From the NCBI RefSeq assembly GCF_003269035.1, contig NZ_QLTK01000003.1:1-64000 (forward strand): DNA of 64,000 bases. The letters are read 5' to 3'. Both the position numbers and the translations under genes were made by a program. The notes below the pieces were generated by a model. It worked only from the letters and a program-made list of their open reading frames with translations, did no database searches and was not told where the DNA came from. This stretch comes from Paraburkholderia bryophila (GTDB taxonomy: Bacteria; Pseudomonadota; Gammaproteobacteria; Burkholderiales; Burkholderiaceae). Below are positions 55,162 through 64,000 of this stretch, piece by piece. Numbering within the stretch: position 1 is the stretch's first letter; each line of letters begins with the position of its first letter.

Positions 55162-56205
55162 ATGAATACTCTGACTTCCTCTTGCGCCGCGCCTTCGGGC
55201 GAAGGCGCTACGCCGCCGCTGCCCTGCATTGCCGTGCTCGCGACCGGCGGCACGATCGCCGGCGCGGCCGCGGACGCCACCAACACCTCCGGTTACCAGG
55301 CCGGTGTGGTCGGCGTCGAGCAACTGCTTTCCGTGGTGCCGGCGCTGTCCACGGTGGCGCGTATCGCGCCCGAGCAGATTGCCAGCGTCGACAGCAAAGA
55401 CATGACGATGCCGTTGTGGACCACGCTCGTTCAGCGCATCAACACGCTGCTGGCGACCGACGGGATCGACGGCGTGGTGGTCACGCACGGCACCGACACG
55501 CTTGAAGAAACCGCCTACCTGCTGCATCTGACCGTCAAGTCGGACAAGCCGGTGGTGCTGACCGCAGCCATGCGTCCGGCGTCGGCGTTGTCAGCCGACG
55601 GTCCGCTGAACCTGCTCAACGCGGTGACCGTCGCGGCGCATGCCGGCTCGCGCGGGCAGGGCGTGCTGGTGGCCTTCAACAACAAGCTTCACAGCGCGCG
55701 CGACGTCGTCAAGACGAGCACTTACGCGGTGGACGCGTTCCAGTCGCCCGAAATCGGCGCGCTCGGTTGGGTGCAGGACGGCCGGGTCGAATTCCAGCGC
55801 GCCGTGGTGCGGCCGCATACGCTGGCGACCGAATTCGTGATCGGGCCGAAGTGGCCGCATGTCGAGATCGTCGCGAGCTATGCGGGCGTGTCGCGAATCG
55901 CGGTGGATGCGCTGGTGGCCGCCGGCGTGCGCGGGATCGTCGTGGCGGGCACGGGCAACGGCTCGATTCACGTGTCGATGCAGCAGGCGCTCGCCGACGC
56001 GGCGTCGCAGGGCGTCGCGGTGGTGCGTTCGTCGCGCGTGGGGTCGGGGCATGTGATGCGCAACGGCGCCGCGGCCGATGACGCACTCGGTTTCGTCAGC
56101 GCGGGTTCGCTGAATCCGTACAAGGCGCGGGTGCTGCTGATGCTGGCGCTGGCCGCGGGCGGCACGGGGCCGGTGGCGCTGCAGAAAACGTTCGATACGT
56201 ATTGA
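55162..56205 (+). CDS. L-asparaginase
   Basis: A 347-residue enzyme hydrolysing asparagine to aspartate and ammonia. The two active-site Thr motifs are ATGGTIAG (about residue 28) and VVTHGTDTLEETAYLLHL (about residue 108); AMRPASALSADGPLNLLNAV is the third conserved block, and GTGNGSIH binds the substrate carboxylate. There is no clear signal peptide, so it looks cytoplasmic although similar to type II enzymes. ATG 55162 lies 86 bp after cysB; a strong terminator follows. Confidence 0.93.
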   Translation: MNTLTSSCAAPSGEGATPPLPCIAVLATGGTIAGAAADATNTSGYQAGVVGVEQLLSVVPALSTVARIAPEQIASVDSKDMTMPLWTTLVQRINTLLATDGIDGVVVTHGTDTLEETAYLLHLTVKSDKPVVLTAAMRPASALSADGPLNLLNAVTVAAHAGSRGQGVLVAFNNKLHSARDVVKTSTYAVDAFQSPEIGALGWVQDGRVEFQRAVVRPHTLATEFVIGPKWPHVEIVASYAGVSRIAVDALVAAGVRGIVVAGTGNGSIHVSMQQALADAASQGVAVVRSSRVGSGHVMRNGAAADDALGFVSAGSLNPYKARVLLMLALAAGGTGPVALQKTFDTY

Positions 56206-56272
56206 TCGTGATCGGATGCGCGCTGGGCGAGTCGCCGGTTCGATGACTCAGCGCATAGGAAGCTTCAATGAC

Positions 56273-56307
56273 AACGCGGCGCTCGGGTAAGACCCGAGCG
56301 CCGCGTT
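56273..56307. terminator. Bidirectional terminator after the asparaginase gene
   Basis: A perfect 15-bp stem (56273-56287 with 56293-56307) with a 5-nt loop, followed on the plus strand by GTTGTTTC. It lies between convergent stops at 56205 and 56345. Confidence 0.85.
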
Positions 56308-56344
56308 GTTGTTTCTGCCGGAGCTTTATTCGATCAGCCCGCGT

Positions 56345-56746
56345 TTAACTCGCCAGATCCGGCGGCAACTTGCCGCCGTTCGCCGCCAGCGCCTGCATCA
56401 CCTGCTTGTGCAGCCAGATGTTCATGCTGGCCGAGTCGTTCGTGTCGCCGGAGTACTTCAATTCCTGGGCGAGCTGCTTGCGATGCTCGAGGCTGCTGTC
56501 GACGCCGAGCGCCTTCAGCGTATCGACGATCGACGTGCGCCAGTTCAGCGTTTGTCCGCTCTCGCTCACGAACTGGTCCATGACCGCCGCGACGTCGACG
56601 TCGGCAAGCGGTGCGGGCGCCGGTGCGGCGTCCGGTGCGGCAGCTTGCGCGGCTGCCGGATCCGGGGTCGGCTCGACCGCAGGGGCAGGCTGATCGGGCT
56701 TCGCCTTGCCGAAGAGCTTGTTGACGATGTCACCAAAGATACTCAT
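56345..56746 (-). CDS. DUF3597-family protein
   Basis: A 133-residue protein. MSIFGDIVNKLFGKAKPDQP at the N-terminus, an Ala/Pro linker, then VDVAAVMDQFVSESGQTLNW and LKYSGDTNDSASMNIWLHKQ match DUF3597, whose members resemble LysM-linked or small soluble proteins of unknown function. Length is as expected. Confidence 0.85.
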   Translation of the reverse strand: MSIFGDIVNKLFGKAKPDQPAPAVEPTPDPAAAQAAAPDAAPAPAPLADVDVAAVMDQFVSESGQTLNWRTSIVDTLKALGVDSSLEHRKQLAQELKYSGDTNDSASMNIWLHKQVMQALAANGGKLPPDLAS

Positions 56747-57376
56747 TCTGAATCCTTTGCAGAGAGGTTACTGGCGCGAGCAGTCTGCGCTCACGGGTTG
56801 AACACGGGTTGCGGAACGGGCGAATGATGCGGAGGTCTGCGTTGCCGGGTACGGCAAGCCGCACGCGAACGCACGGACGCCGGCAACCAGACTCAACGAG
56901 TGTAGGAGAAAAGCGCGGACCGATGTGTCAAATAAGGTCGCGAAGAGGAGACGGAGTTGCAAGCAAATGCAAGCGGGCTTGCGACTCGACGTGCAGCCCA
57001 ATAAGGGGAGGCAGGCGCACGCTGAGCGTTGAACTCAACTGCGCGCGGGCGGTGTGCCTGATGAACCCGCGGTAACCGCGGCAGCCGCTGCGAGAGATTG
57101 GCTGAAAAAGCATAGGCGCGAACCGCGCATGAAATCCGACAGCCGGACACCCGACGACGACGTCTGACCGACCAAGGCTTCCCCGGCGCCGCCGGGTGCC
57201 GCTGCGGACCCCACTTGCCGCTCTCAGCCCAGAGCGGCACGATTTGCCCGTTCCGCCGTGCATGTGCACGACGAACCGGGCGCCCCACCTGCGATCGCCA
57301 CGACGTTGCGCACGCAACCATCACGACGATCTGTAACGACTCTCTGCAAAGAGACGCTTCGTTACGACGAACCGTA
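56747..57376. other. Intergenic region of about 630 bp, no gene supported
   Basis: Open frames here lack ribosome-binding sites and known motifs. The right part probably holds only the 3' trailer of the glyoxylate operon and the left part the DUF3597 promoter. No convincing terminator for glxR was found. Confidence 0.5.
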
Positions 57377-58285
57377 TCAAGCAGCCTTGGCTTCGCTACC
57401 CGGCGCTTGCGCGATTTCGTAGTTCGCCATGATTTCCAGCGCGCGCACCATGGCCGAGTGATCCCATGCCTTGCCGCCGTTTGCCGCGCACACGCTGAAC
57501 AGTTGCTGCGCGCTCGCCGTGTGCGGCAGCGCGATACCCAGCTTGCGTGCGCCGTCGAGTGCGAGGTTCAGATCCTTCTGGTGCAGTTCGATGCGGAAGC
57601 CCGGATCGAACGTGCGCTTCGTCATCCGCTCGCCATGCACTTCGAGAATCCGCGACGAGGCGAAACCGCCCATCAGCGCCTTGCGCACACGCTCCGGATC
57701 GGCGCCCGAGCGCGATGCGAACAGCAGCGCTTCAGCCACGGCTTCGATGTTCAGCGCGACGATGATCTGGTTCGCGACCTTGCAGGTTTGACCCGCGCCG
57801 TTGTCGCCGATCAGCGAGATGTTCTTGCCCATCAGTTCGAACAGCGGCTTGGCGAGCGCGAACGCTTTTTCCGGGCCGCCCACCATGATCGTCAGCGTCG
57901 CTTCGCGCGCGCCGACTTCGCCGCCGGAGACCGGCGCGTCCAGGTAGTCGACGCCCAGTGTGTTGATCTTCTTCGCGAACGCCTGCGTGTCGAGCGGCGA
58001 GATCGAGCTCATGTCGATCACCAGCTTGCCTTGCGTGAGGCCGGCGGCGACGCCGTCGTCGGCGAACAGCACGTTGGCGACGTCAGGCGTGTCCGGCACC
58101 ATGATGATGACGATGTCGGCGGCTTGCGCGACGGCGGTCGAATCGGCCACCACGCTCGTCGTTTTGCTCAGATCTTCGGGCACCGGATACGCGCCGTTCA
58201 CGAACAGCGTGTGGCCGCCCTTGATGAGGTTGCGCGCCATGTGCGCGCCCATGATGCCGAGGCCGATAAAACCGATCTTTGCCAT
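57377..58285 (-). CDS. glxR: 2-hydroxy-3-oxopropionate (tartronate semialdehyde) reductase
   Basis: A 302-residue beta-hydroxyacid dehydrogenase reducing tartronate semialdehyde to glycerate. IGFIGLGIMGAHMARNLIKG is the NAD(P) motif, YLDAPVSGGEVGAREATLTI the substrate motif, and GAGQTCKVANQIIVALNIEA holds the catalytic Lys. Third gene of gcl-hyi-glxR on the minus strand, 117 bp after hyi. The ATG at 58285 fits the family start. Confidence 0.95.
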   Translation of the reverse strand: MAKIGFIGLGIMGAHMARNLIKGGHTLFVNGAYPVPEDLSKTTSVVADSTAVAQAADIVIIMVPDTPDVANVLFADDGVAAGLTQGKLVIDMSSISPLDTQAFAKKINTLGVDYLDAPVSGGEVGAREATLTIMVGGPEKAFALAKPLFELMGKNISLIGDNGAGQTCKVANQIIVALNIEAVAEALLFASRSGADPERVRKALMGGFASSRILEVHGERMTKRTFDPGFRIELHQKDLNLALDGARKLGIALPHTASAQQLFSVCAANGGKAWDHSAMVRALEIMANYEIAQAPGSEAKAA

Positions 58286-58402
58286 GTGTCTGAATCTCCA
58301 GTGTTGTTTGGGGTGCCCCGTTGCGGGGCTGCCCAAGGGTGCTTCCCTTGGGCGTGATGCGCCTGATGCCGCCGATCGAGACCCTGTGAGGGCTCGCCGC
58401 GC

Positions 58403-59212
58403 TCAGGCAGCGGCGTGAGCTGCGCCGCGGGTTTGCCCGGCCACGCTCTGCACCCAGCCGAGGCCGGCGGCAGTGGTGGTGCGCGGCTTGTATTCGCAAC
58501 CGACGTAACCGTCGTAGCCAAGCGAATCGAGCAGATTGAACAGGAACGGGTAGTTGATTTCGCCGGTGCCCGGCTCGTTACGGCCCGGGTTGTCGGCGAG
58601 CTGGATGTGCGCGATCTTCGGCAGGTTCTTCTTGATGGTTGCCGCGAGTTCGCCTTCCATCCGTTGCATGTGATAGATGTCGTATTGCAGGAACAGATTG
58701 TCCGAACCGACCGCGTCGATCACGTCGAGGCCTTCGCCCGAACGATTCAGCGCGAAGCCCGGAATGTCGTACGAGTTGCACGGTTCGACCAGCAGCTTGA
58801 TGCCGGCTTTCTTCAGTTCGCCGGCGGCGAAGCGCAGGTTCTCGACGATGGTCGAGCGCGCTTTGTCCGCATCCACGCCCGCCGTCGGAATGCCGACGAG
58901 GCAGTTCAGTTGCGACACTTTCAGGGCGCTCGCGTATTCGATTGCGCGGCCCACGCCTTCCTGGAATTCGCCGACGCGATCCGGCAGGCACGCGATTCCG
59001 CGTTCGCCCGCTTCCCAGTTGCCCGCAGGCAGGTTGTGCAGAACCAGCTTCAGGCGGTTCTGTTGCAGACGTTCGCTCAGTTCGGCGATCGTGTACGGAT
59101 ACGGAAACAGGAATTCGACGGCGTGGAAGCCCGCGTCCGCGGCGGCCGCGAAGCGGTCGAGGAACGGGACTTCGTTGAACAGCATGGTGAGATTCGCTGC
59201 AAATTTCGGCAT
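58403..59212 (-). CDS. hyi: Hydroxypyruvate isomerase
   Basis: A 269-residue TIM-barrel enzyme interconverting hydroxypyruvate and tartronate semialdehyde. MPKFAANLTMLFNEVPFLDR, HNLPAGNWEAGERGIACLPD, LLVEPCNSYDIPGF with a metal-binding Glu, and IAHIQLADNPGRNEPGTGEI are Hyi motifs. Middle gene of the glyoxylate operon, 152 bp after gcl. The C-terminus has a short Ala/His tail. Confidence 0.95.
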   Translation of the reverse strand: MPKFAANLTMLFNEVPFLDRFAAAADAGFHAVEFLFPYPYTIAELSERLQQNRLKLVLHNLPAGNWEAGERGIACLPDRVGEFQEGVGRAIEYASALKVSQLNCLVGIPTAGVDADKARSTIVENLRFAAGELKKAGIKLLVEPCNSYDIPGFALNRSGEGLDVIDAVGSDNLFLQYDIYHMQRMEGELAATIKKNLPKIAHIQLADNPGRNEPGTGEINYPFLFNLLDSLGYDGYVGCEYKPRTTTAAGLGWVQSVAGQTRGAAHAAA

Positions 59213-59364
59213 GGTGCGTCTGTCTCTCTGGTCGGTCAGTGGAATAGCGCGATGAAGTCTGGCGTGAGGCGATCGCGCGGCGCTCAGGGTGATTTTCCGT
59301 CGCGCCGCTCGATCGCACTCACGGTCGCTTCATCGAGGTGAAGCAACGCGAAACGTCAGGCAGT

Positions 59365-61140
<1,776 letters not shown>

Positions 61141-61436
61141 GAATGTCTCCTGAATGTCTGGAAATTGGCGAACTAAGGGTGTTGAACGCACTGTAGGCCT
61201 GACCTAAAGGTTTGATAAGATCAGTCGGGGTCGCTTATTTCGAAACAAAAAGTATGGAATCGCGGTGGCGTGTGGGCGCTTGCACGGTTGAGCGGCGCGG
61301 GAGCGCGCGGAGCTGCGGCAAGGTGTCGCGGCGCGGGCCGCTGCGCGGTTCCGGCCGCTCGCGCGCGAGCCGCAATGGGTTGGCATGAGACCCTGGGTAA
61401 GCACTGAAGCACGACCCCGGTCGACAGGAGACAAAG

Positions 61437-62351
61437 ATGGATCGCTTCAAACAGATCGAAACCTTCGTGCGGGTGGCGGACGCGGGCAGCCTCGCTGCGG
61501 CCGCGCTGGAAGAGGGCGTGTCGCCGGTGATTCTCGGGCGGCGCATCGACGCGCTGGAAAAGCGCCTCGGCGTGAAGCTGATGTACCGCTCGACGCGCCG
61601 CCTCGTGGTGAGCGAGGACGGTGCCGCGTTTCTGGAGCGCTGCCGTGGCCTGCTGACCGAATGGGATCAGGCGGAAAACGAGCTGAGCGCCGGGCGGCGC
61701 GCGGTCAACGGTCACCTGATCGTGTCCGCGCCGGCGGCGTTCGGCCGTAAACACGTCGCGCCGCTCGCGCCGGCCTTTCTCGCCGACAAGCCGGAATTAC
61801 AGGTGTCGTTCAATCTGACCGACCGCGTGGTCGATCTGGTGCGCGAGGGTTACGACCTGTCGATCCGGATCGGCGGCGCGGTCGATCCGAACTTCGTGGC
61901 GGTGAAGCTGGCGACCAACCGGCGCGTGGTGTGCGGCACGCCCGACTATTTCCGCCGCCACGGCAAGCCGAAGACCCTCGAAGACCTGCCGCAGCACAAT
62001 TGCCTCGCGTTCAATCTGCAAGGCGGTCAGAACCGTGGCTGGTACTTTCGCCGCAACGGCAAACTGGCGACCGTGCGGGTGGGCGGCACGCTCGATTGCA
62101 ACGACGGCGAACTGCTGCACCGCTGGGTGTCGGAGGGGCTCGGACTCGGCTGGCGCTCCACGTGGGAGATCCAGCAGCAACTGGCGCGCGGCGAACTGGA
62201 AACCGTGCTCGACGAGTTCGCGCTGCCGGACTACGACATCCTCGCGGTGTATCCGCAACAGCGCTATGTGCCGGCCAAGGTGCGGTATTTCATCGACTAT
62301 CTGAAAGAGGTTTACGCCAGCGAGGATTACTGGAACCGGGCGGCTTATTAG
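61437..62351 (+). CDS. LysR-family regulator of the glyoxylate operon
   Basis: A 304-residue regulator. MDRFKQIETFVRVADAGSLA, then ILGRRIDALEKRLGVKLMYR form the DNA-binding domain; FNLTDRVVDLVREGYDLSIR belongs to the effector domain. It is divergent from gcl over 296 bp, the usual LysR arrangement, so gcl-hyi-glxR is its likely target. The ligand (glyoxylate, allantoin derivative or another) is not evident. Confidence 0.9.
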   Translation: MDRFKQIETFVRVADAGSLAAAALEEGVSPVILGRRIDALEKRLGVKLMYRSTRRLVVSEDGAAFLERCRGLLTEWDQAENELSAGRRAVNGHLIVSAPAAFGRKHVAPLAPAFLADKPELQVSFNLTDRVVDLVREGYDLSIRIGGAVDPNFVAVKLATNRRVVCGTPDYFRRHGKPKTLEDLPQHNCLAFNLQGGQNRGWYFRRNGKLATVRVGGTLDCNDGELLHRWVSEGLGLGWRSTWEIQQQLARGELETVLDEFALPDYDILAVYPQQRYVPAKVRYFIDYLKEVYASEDYWNRAAY

Positions 62352-62458
62352 CGGCTAATTCGTAGCTTGCCGGCATTGGCGCGGGCTATTTCTCTTCTTA
62401 TTTGGGAGTTTCGCTGCCGGCGTGGGAATAAACTCGGGCTATCGCCGGTTATGTGGTT

Positions 62459-63340
62459 ATGAACGCTTCACGACAAACCACGATTCGCCTAGCCGCAATG
62501 CCCTGGAGGGCCCAGGTGGTCCAGACCGATTCAGACACCGCGCGCGCGCACGGCGATGCCGATGCCGAGGCCGCAGCCGAAGCCGCCAGGAGCCGCCGTT
62601 TCCAGCAGCTCGCGCTGCCGCATCTGGATGCGGCGTACAACCTCGCGCGCTGGTTGTGCGGCAACGCCAGCGATGCCGACGACATCGTCCAGGAAGCCTT
62701 CATGCGGGCGTTCCGTTTTTTCGACACGTTTCGCGGCGACACCGCGCGGCCTTGGCTGCTGGCGATCGTACGACGCACCTGGTACACGGAATGGCGACGG
62801 CGCGCGTCGTCGCACGAAACGGTCGAGTTCGACGACACCATGGACGACACCGCGTTGGACGGCTGGAGCGTCGGCGGCGCCGACCCGCAGACGCTGCTGA
62901 TCCGCGACGAGGAGACGAAGCGGGTGCACGAGGCGCTGGCGCTGTTGCCGGTTGAATATCGGGAGGTGCTGATCCTGCGCGAACTGGAGGAAATGGGCTA
63001 CCGCGAGATCGCGGTCGTGGCCGATGTGCCGATCGGCACGGTGATGTCGCGGCTCGCGCGGGGGCGGCGCAAGCTGGCCGCACTGCTGATGGCGGCGCCT
63101 GGTGGCGGCAAGGCGGGGGCGGGCGGGCGGTCGGCAGGCGCTTCGGGTTCGGGCAATGCTTCGGGTTCTGGTTCTGCTGCGGGCGGCGCTGCTGGTGCTG
63201 TTTCGGCCGCAGGGGCGGGCTCAGGGGCGGCCACCGCTTCTGCCACTATCACGCCGTTGCGGGCCTCCGCCAATGGACGGCCACTCAATCACCCCGGCGG
63301 CAACGCCGGCCACGCTCAGGAGACGCCAGATGGACTGTAA
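62459..63340 (+). CDS. ECF RNA polymerase sigma factor
   Basis: A 293-residue sigma factor of the extracytoplasmic-function type. Region 2: YNLARWLCGNASDADDIVQE, then AFMRAFRFFDTFRG; region 4: LLPVEYREVLILRELEEMGY, then EIAVVADVPIGTVMSRLARG. The last 80 residues are a low-complexity Gly/Ser/Ala tail absent from typical ECF factors. The start is uncertain (GTG 62453, ATG 62459, or an ATG at 62498). The anti-sigma gene overlaps its end by 11 bp, so the two are co-expressed. Confidence 0.9.
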   Translation: MNASRQTTIRLAAMPWRAQVVQTDSDTARAHGDADAEAAAEAARSRRFQQLALPHLDAAYNLARWLCGNASDADDIVQEAFMRAFRFFDTFRGDTARPWLLAIVRRTWYTEWRRRASSHETVEFDDTMDDTALDGWSVGGADPQTLLIRDEETKRVHEALALLPVEYREVLILRELEEMGYREIAVVADVPIGTVMSRLARGRRKLAALLMAAPGGGKAGAGGRSAGASGSGNASGSGSAAGGAAGAVSAAGAGSGAATASATITPLRASANGRPLNHPGGNAGHAQETPDGL

Positions 63341-64000
63341 CGAGGCACGGCCGCTCCTCGATGCGAACGCCGATCATGAATTGCCCGCGCCGGATGCGCG
63401 GCGCGTGCAGCAGCATATCGAGAGCTGCGAAGCCTGCCGGCGTGAGAGCGAGAATCTGGGCGCGTTACGGGGCGCATTGCGGGCGGCGACTTATCATCGC
63501 GCGCCGCAGTCGCTGCGAGCACGGATTCTGGCTGGTTTGCCTGAGATGGAAGAGGTCGTGGAGGCCGAACCGCTGACAGCGACCGGTGCGGCGGGCAGCG
63601 CGATTGGGCAGCCGCGAACCGCAACTGAAAGGCCGGCAGCCGCGATTGGGCAGCCGATCACCGCGAGCGGCGGATCGGGCATCGCGAACGAACAGCCGGG
63701 AGTGGCGACTGAACGGCCGGGAGCTGCGATCGAAGGGCTGTCCGCGGCGGCAGACGATCCGCGTACAACGGGCCGGCAAGCTGACAGCGAGATGGATGCC
63801 ACCCGTGCGCCATCCCGTCCGCGCCGTCGACGGAGCTGGTTTGCCGGCTGGCTGGATGGCTGGCGTCTGCCGTCGGGCGGCTTCGACCAGCCGATCGGCA
63901 TGGGCGGCATGGGCGGTGGGAGCGGCGCGTCCCGTTTGCTCGCACCGGGCTGGCTCGCCGTGCTGGCCGTCGCGTTGTGCGCTGGAGTCGCCGTGGCGAC
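63330..64000 (+). CDS. Zinc-binding anti-sigma factor, cut by the window end
   Basis: At least 223 codons remain open at the window edge. The N-terminus MDCNEARPLLDANADHELPA leads into HIESCEACRRE, an H-x3-C-x2-C zinc motif of ZAS anti-sigma factors, which grip the sigma factor in the cytoplasm. A long Ala/Pro/Gly linker with roughly 14-residue repeats follows, then a membrane segment starting at LAPGWLAVLAVALCAGVAVA. The ATG overlaps the end of the sigma gene. The periplasmic part lies beyond the window. Confidence 0.85.
   Translation, partial: MDCNEARPLLDANADHELPAPDARRVQQHIESCEACRRESENLGALRGALRAATYHRAPQSLRARILAGLPEMEEVVEAEPLTATGAAGSAIGQPRTATERPAAAIGQPITASGGSGIANEQPGVATERPGAAIEGLSAAADDPRTTGRQADSEMDATRAPSRPRRRRSWFAGWLDGWRLPSGGFDQPIGMGGMGGGSGASRLLAPGWLAVLAVALCAGVAVA

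Overview
The window is GC-rich chromosomal DNA of a beta-proteobacterium. Gene content points to the Burkholderiaceae, most likely Paraburkholderia: a bpt/aat N-end-rule pair next to pyrD, ssuDCB followed by a small TOBE protein, an sbp-cysTWA-cysB block, a glyoxylate gcl-hyi-glxR operon, and lexA with tandem SOS boxes. The genus is an inference from gene families and gene order; no database search was possible.

Layout. 1-3034: tandem array of Tox-REase-5 nuclease toxins and Imm52-like immunity genes (immunity remnant, intact toxin plus immunity, frameshifted toxin plus intact immunity) with nearly identical 5' and 3' ends between copies. 3077-8798: polysaccharide genes (flippase, GT2, two-domain alpha/beta hydrolase without serine nucleophiles, methyltransferase). 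9198-14921: FadR-type regulator, Gfo/Idh/MocA oxidoreductase, small S26 signal peptidase, cystine-type ABC permease and binding protein separated by a terminator, pyrD. 15088-18801: bpt, aat, NUDIX, haem-oxygenase-fold diiron protein. 18995-24962: tRNA-fMet, UPF0303, SMR pump, small proteins, and a TetR/epimerase divergent pair with two tandem palindromic operators, then a 3-hydroxyisobutyryl-CoA hydrolase-like gene.

25425-29371: sulfonate operon ssuD-ssuC-ssuB-ssuF preceded by a roughly 300-nt leader that holds a Cys-containing 21-codon ORF and a terminator-like hairpin. 29398-34000: small exported proteins, a hicAB toxin-antitoxin pair, decayed phage-like genes and tRNA-His, which looks like the remains of an island. 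34090-49567: dusA, a TPR-sulfotransferase overlapping an APS kinase, aldo/keto reductase, an MHS transporter with an M20 peptidase and LysR regulator, a NodIJ-type ABC exporter, a universal stress protein, and lexA. 49840-55075: sulfate uptake sbp-cysT-cysW-cysA and CysB-type regulator. 55162-64000: asparaginase, DUF3597, gcl-hyi-glxR with a divergent LysR regulator, and an ECF sigma factor overlapping a zinc-binding anti-sigma factor cut by the window end.

A repeated theme is sulfur: cystine uptake, sulfonate uptake and desulfonation, sulfate uptake and its regulator, and an APS kinase paired with a sulfotransferase. No insertion sequence, CRISPR array, integrase or rRNA gene was seen.
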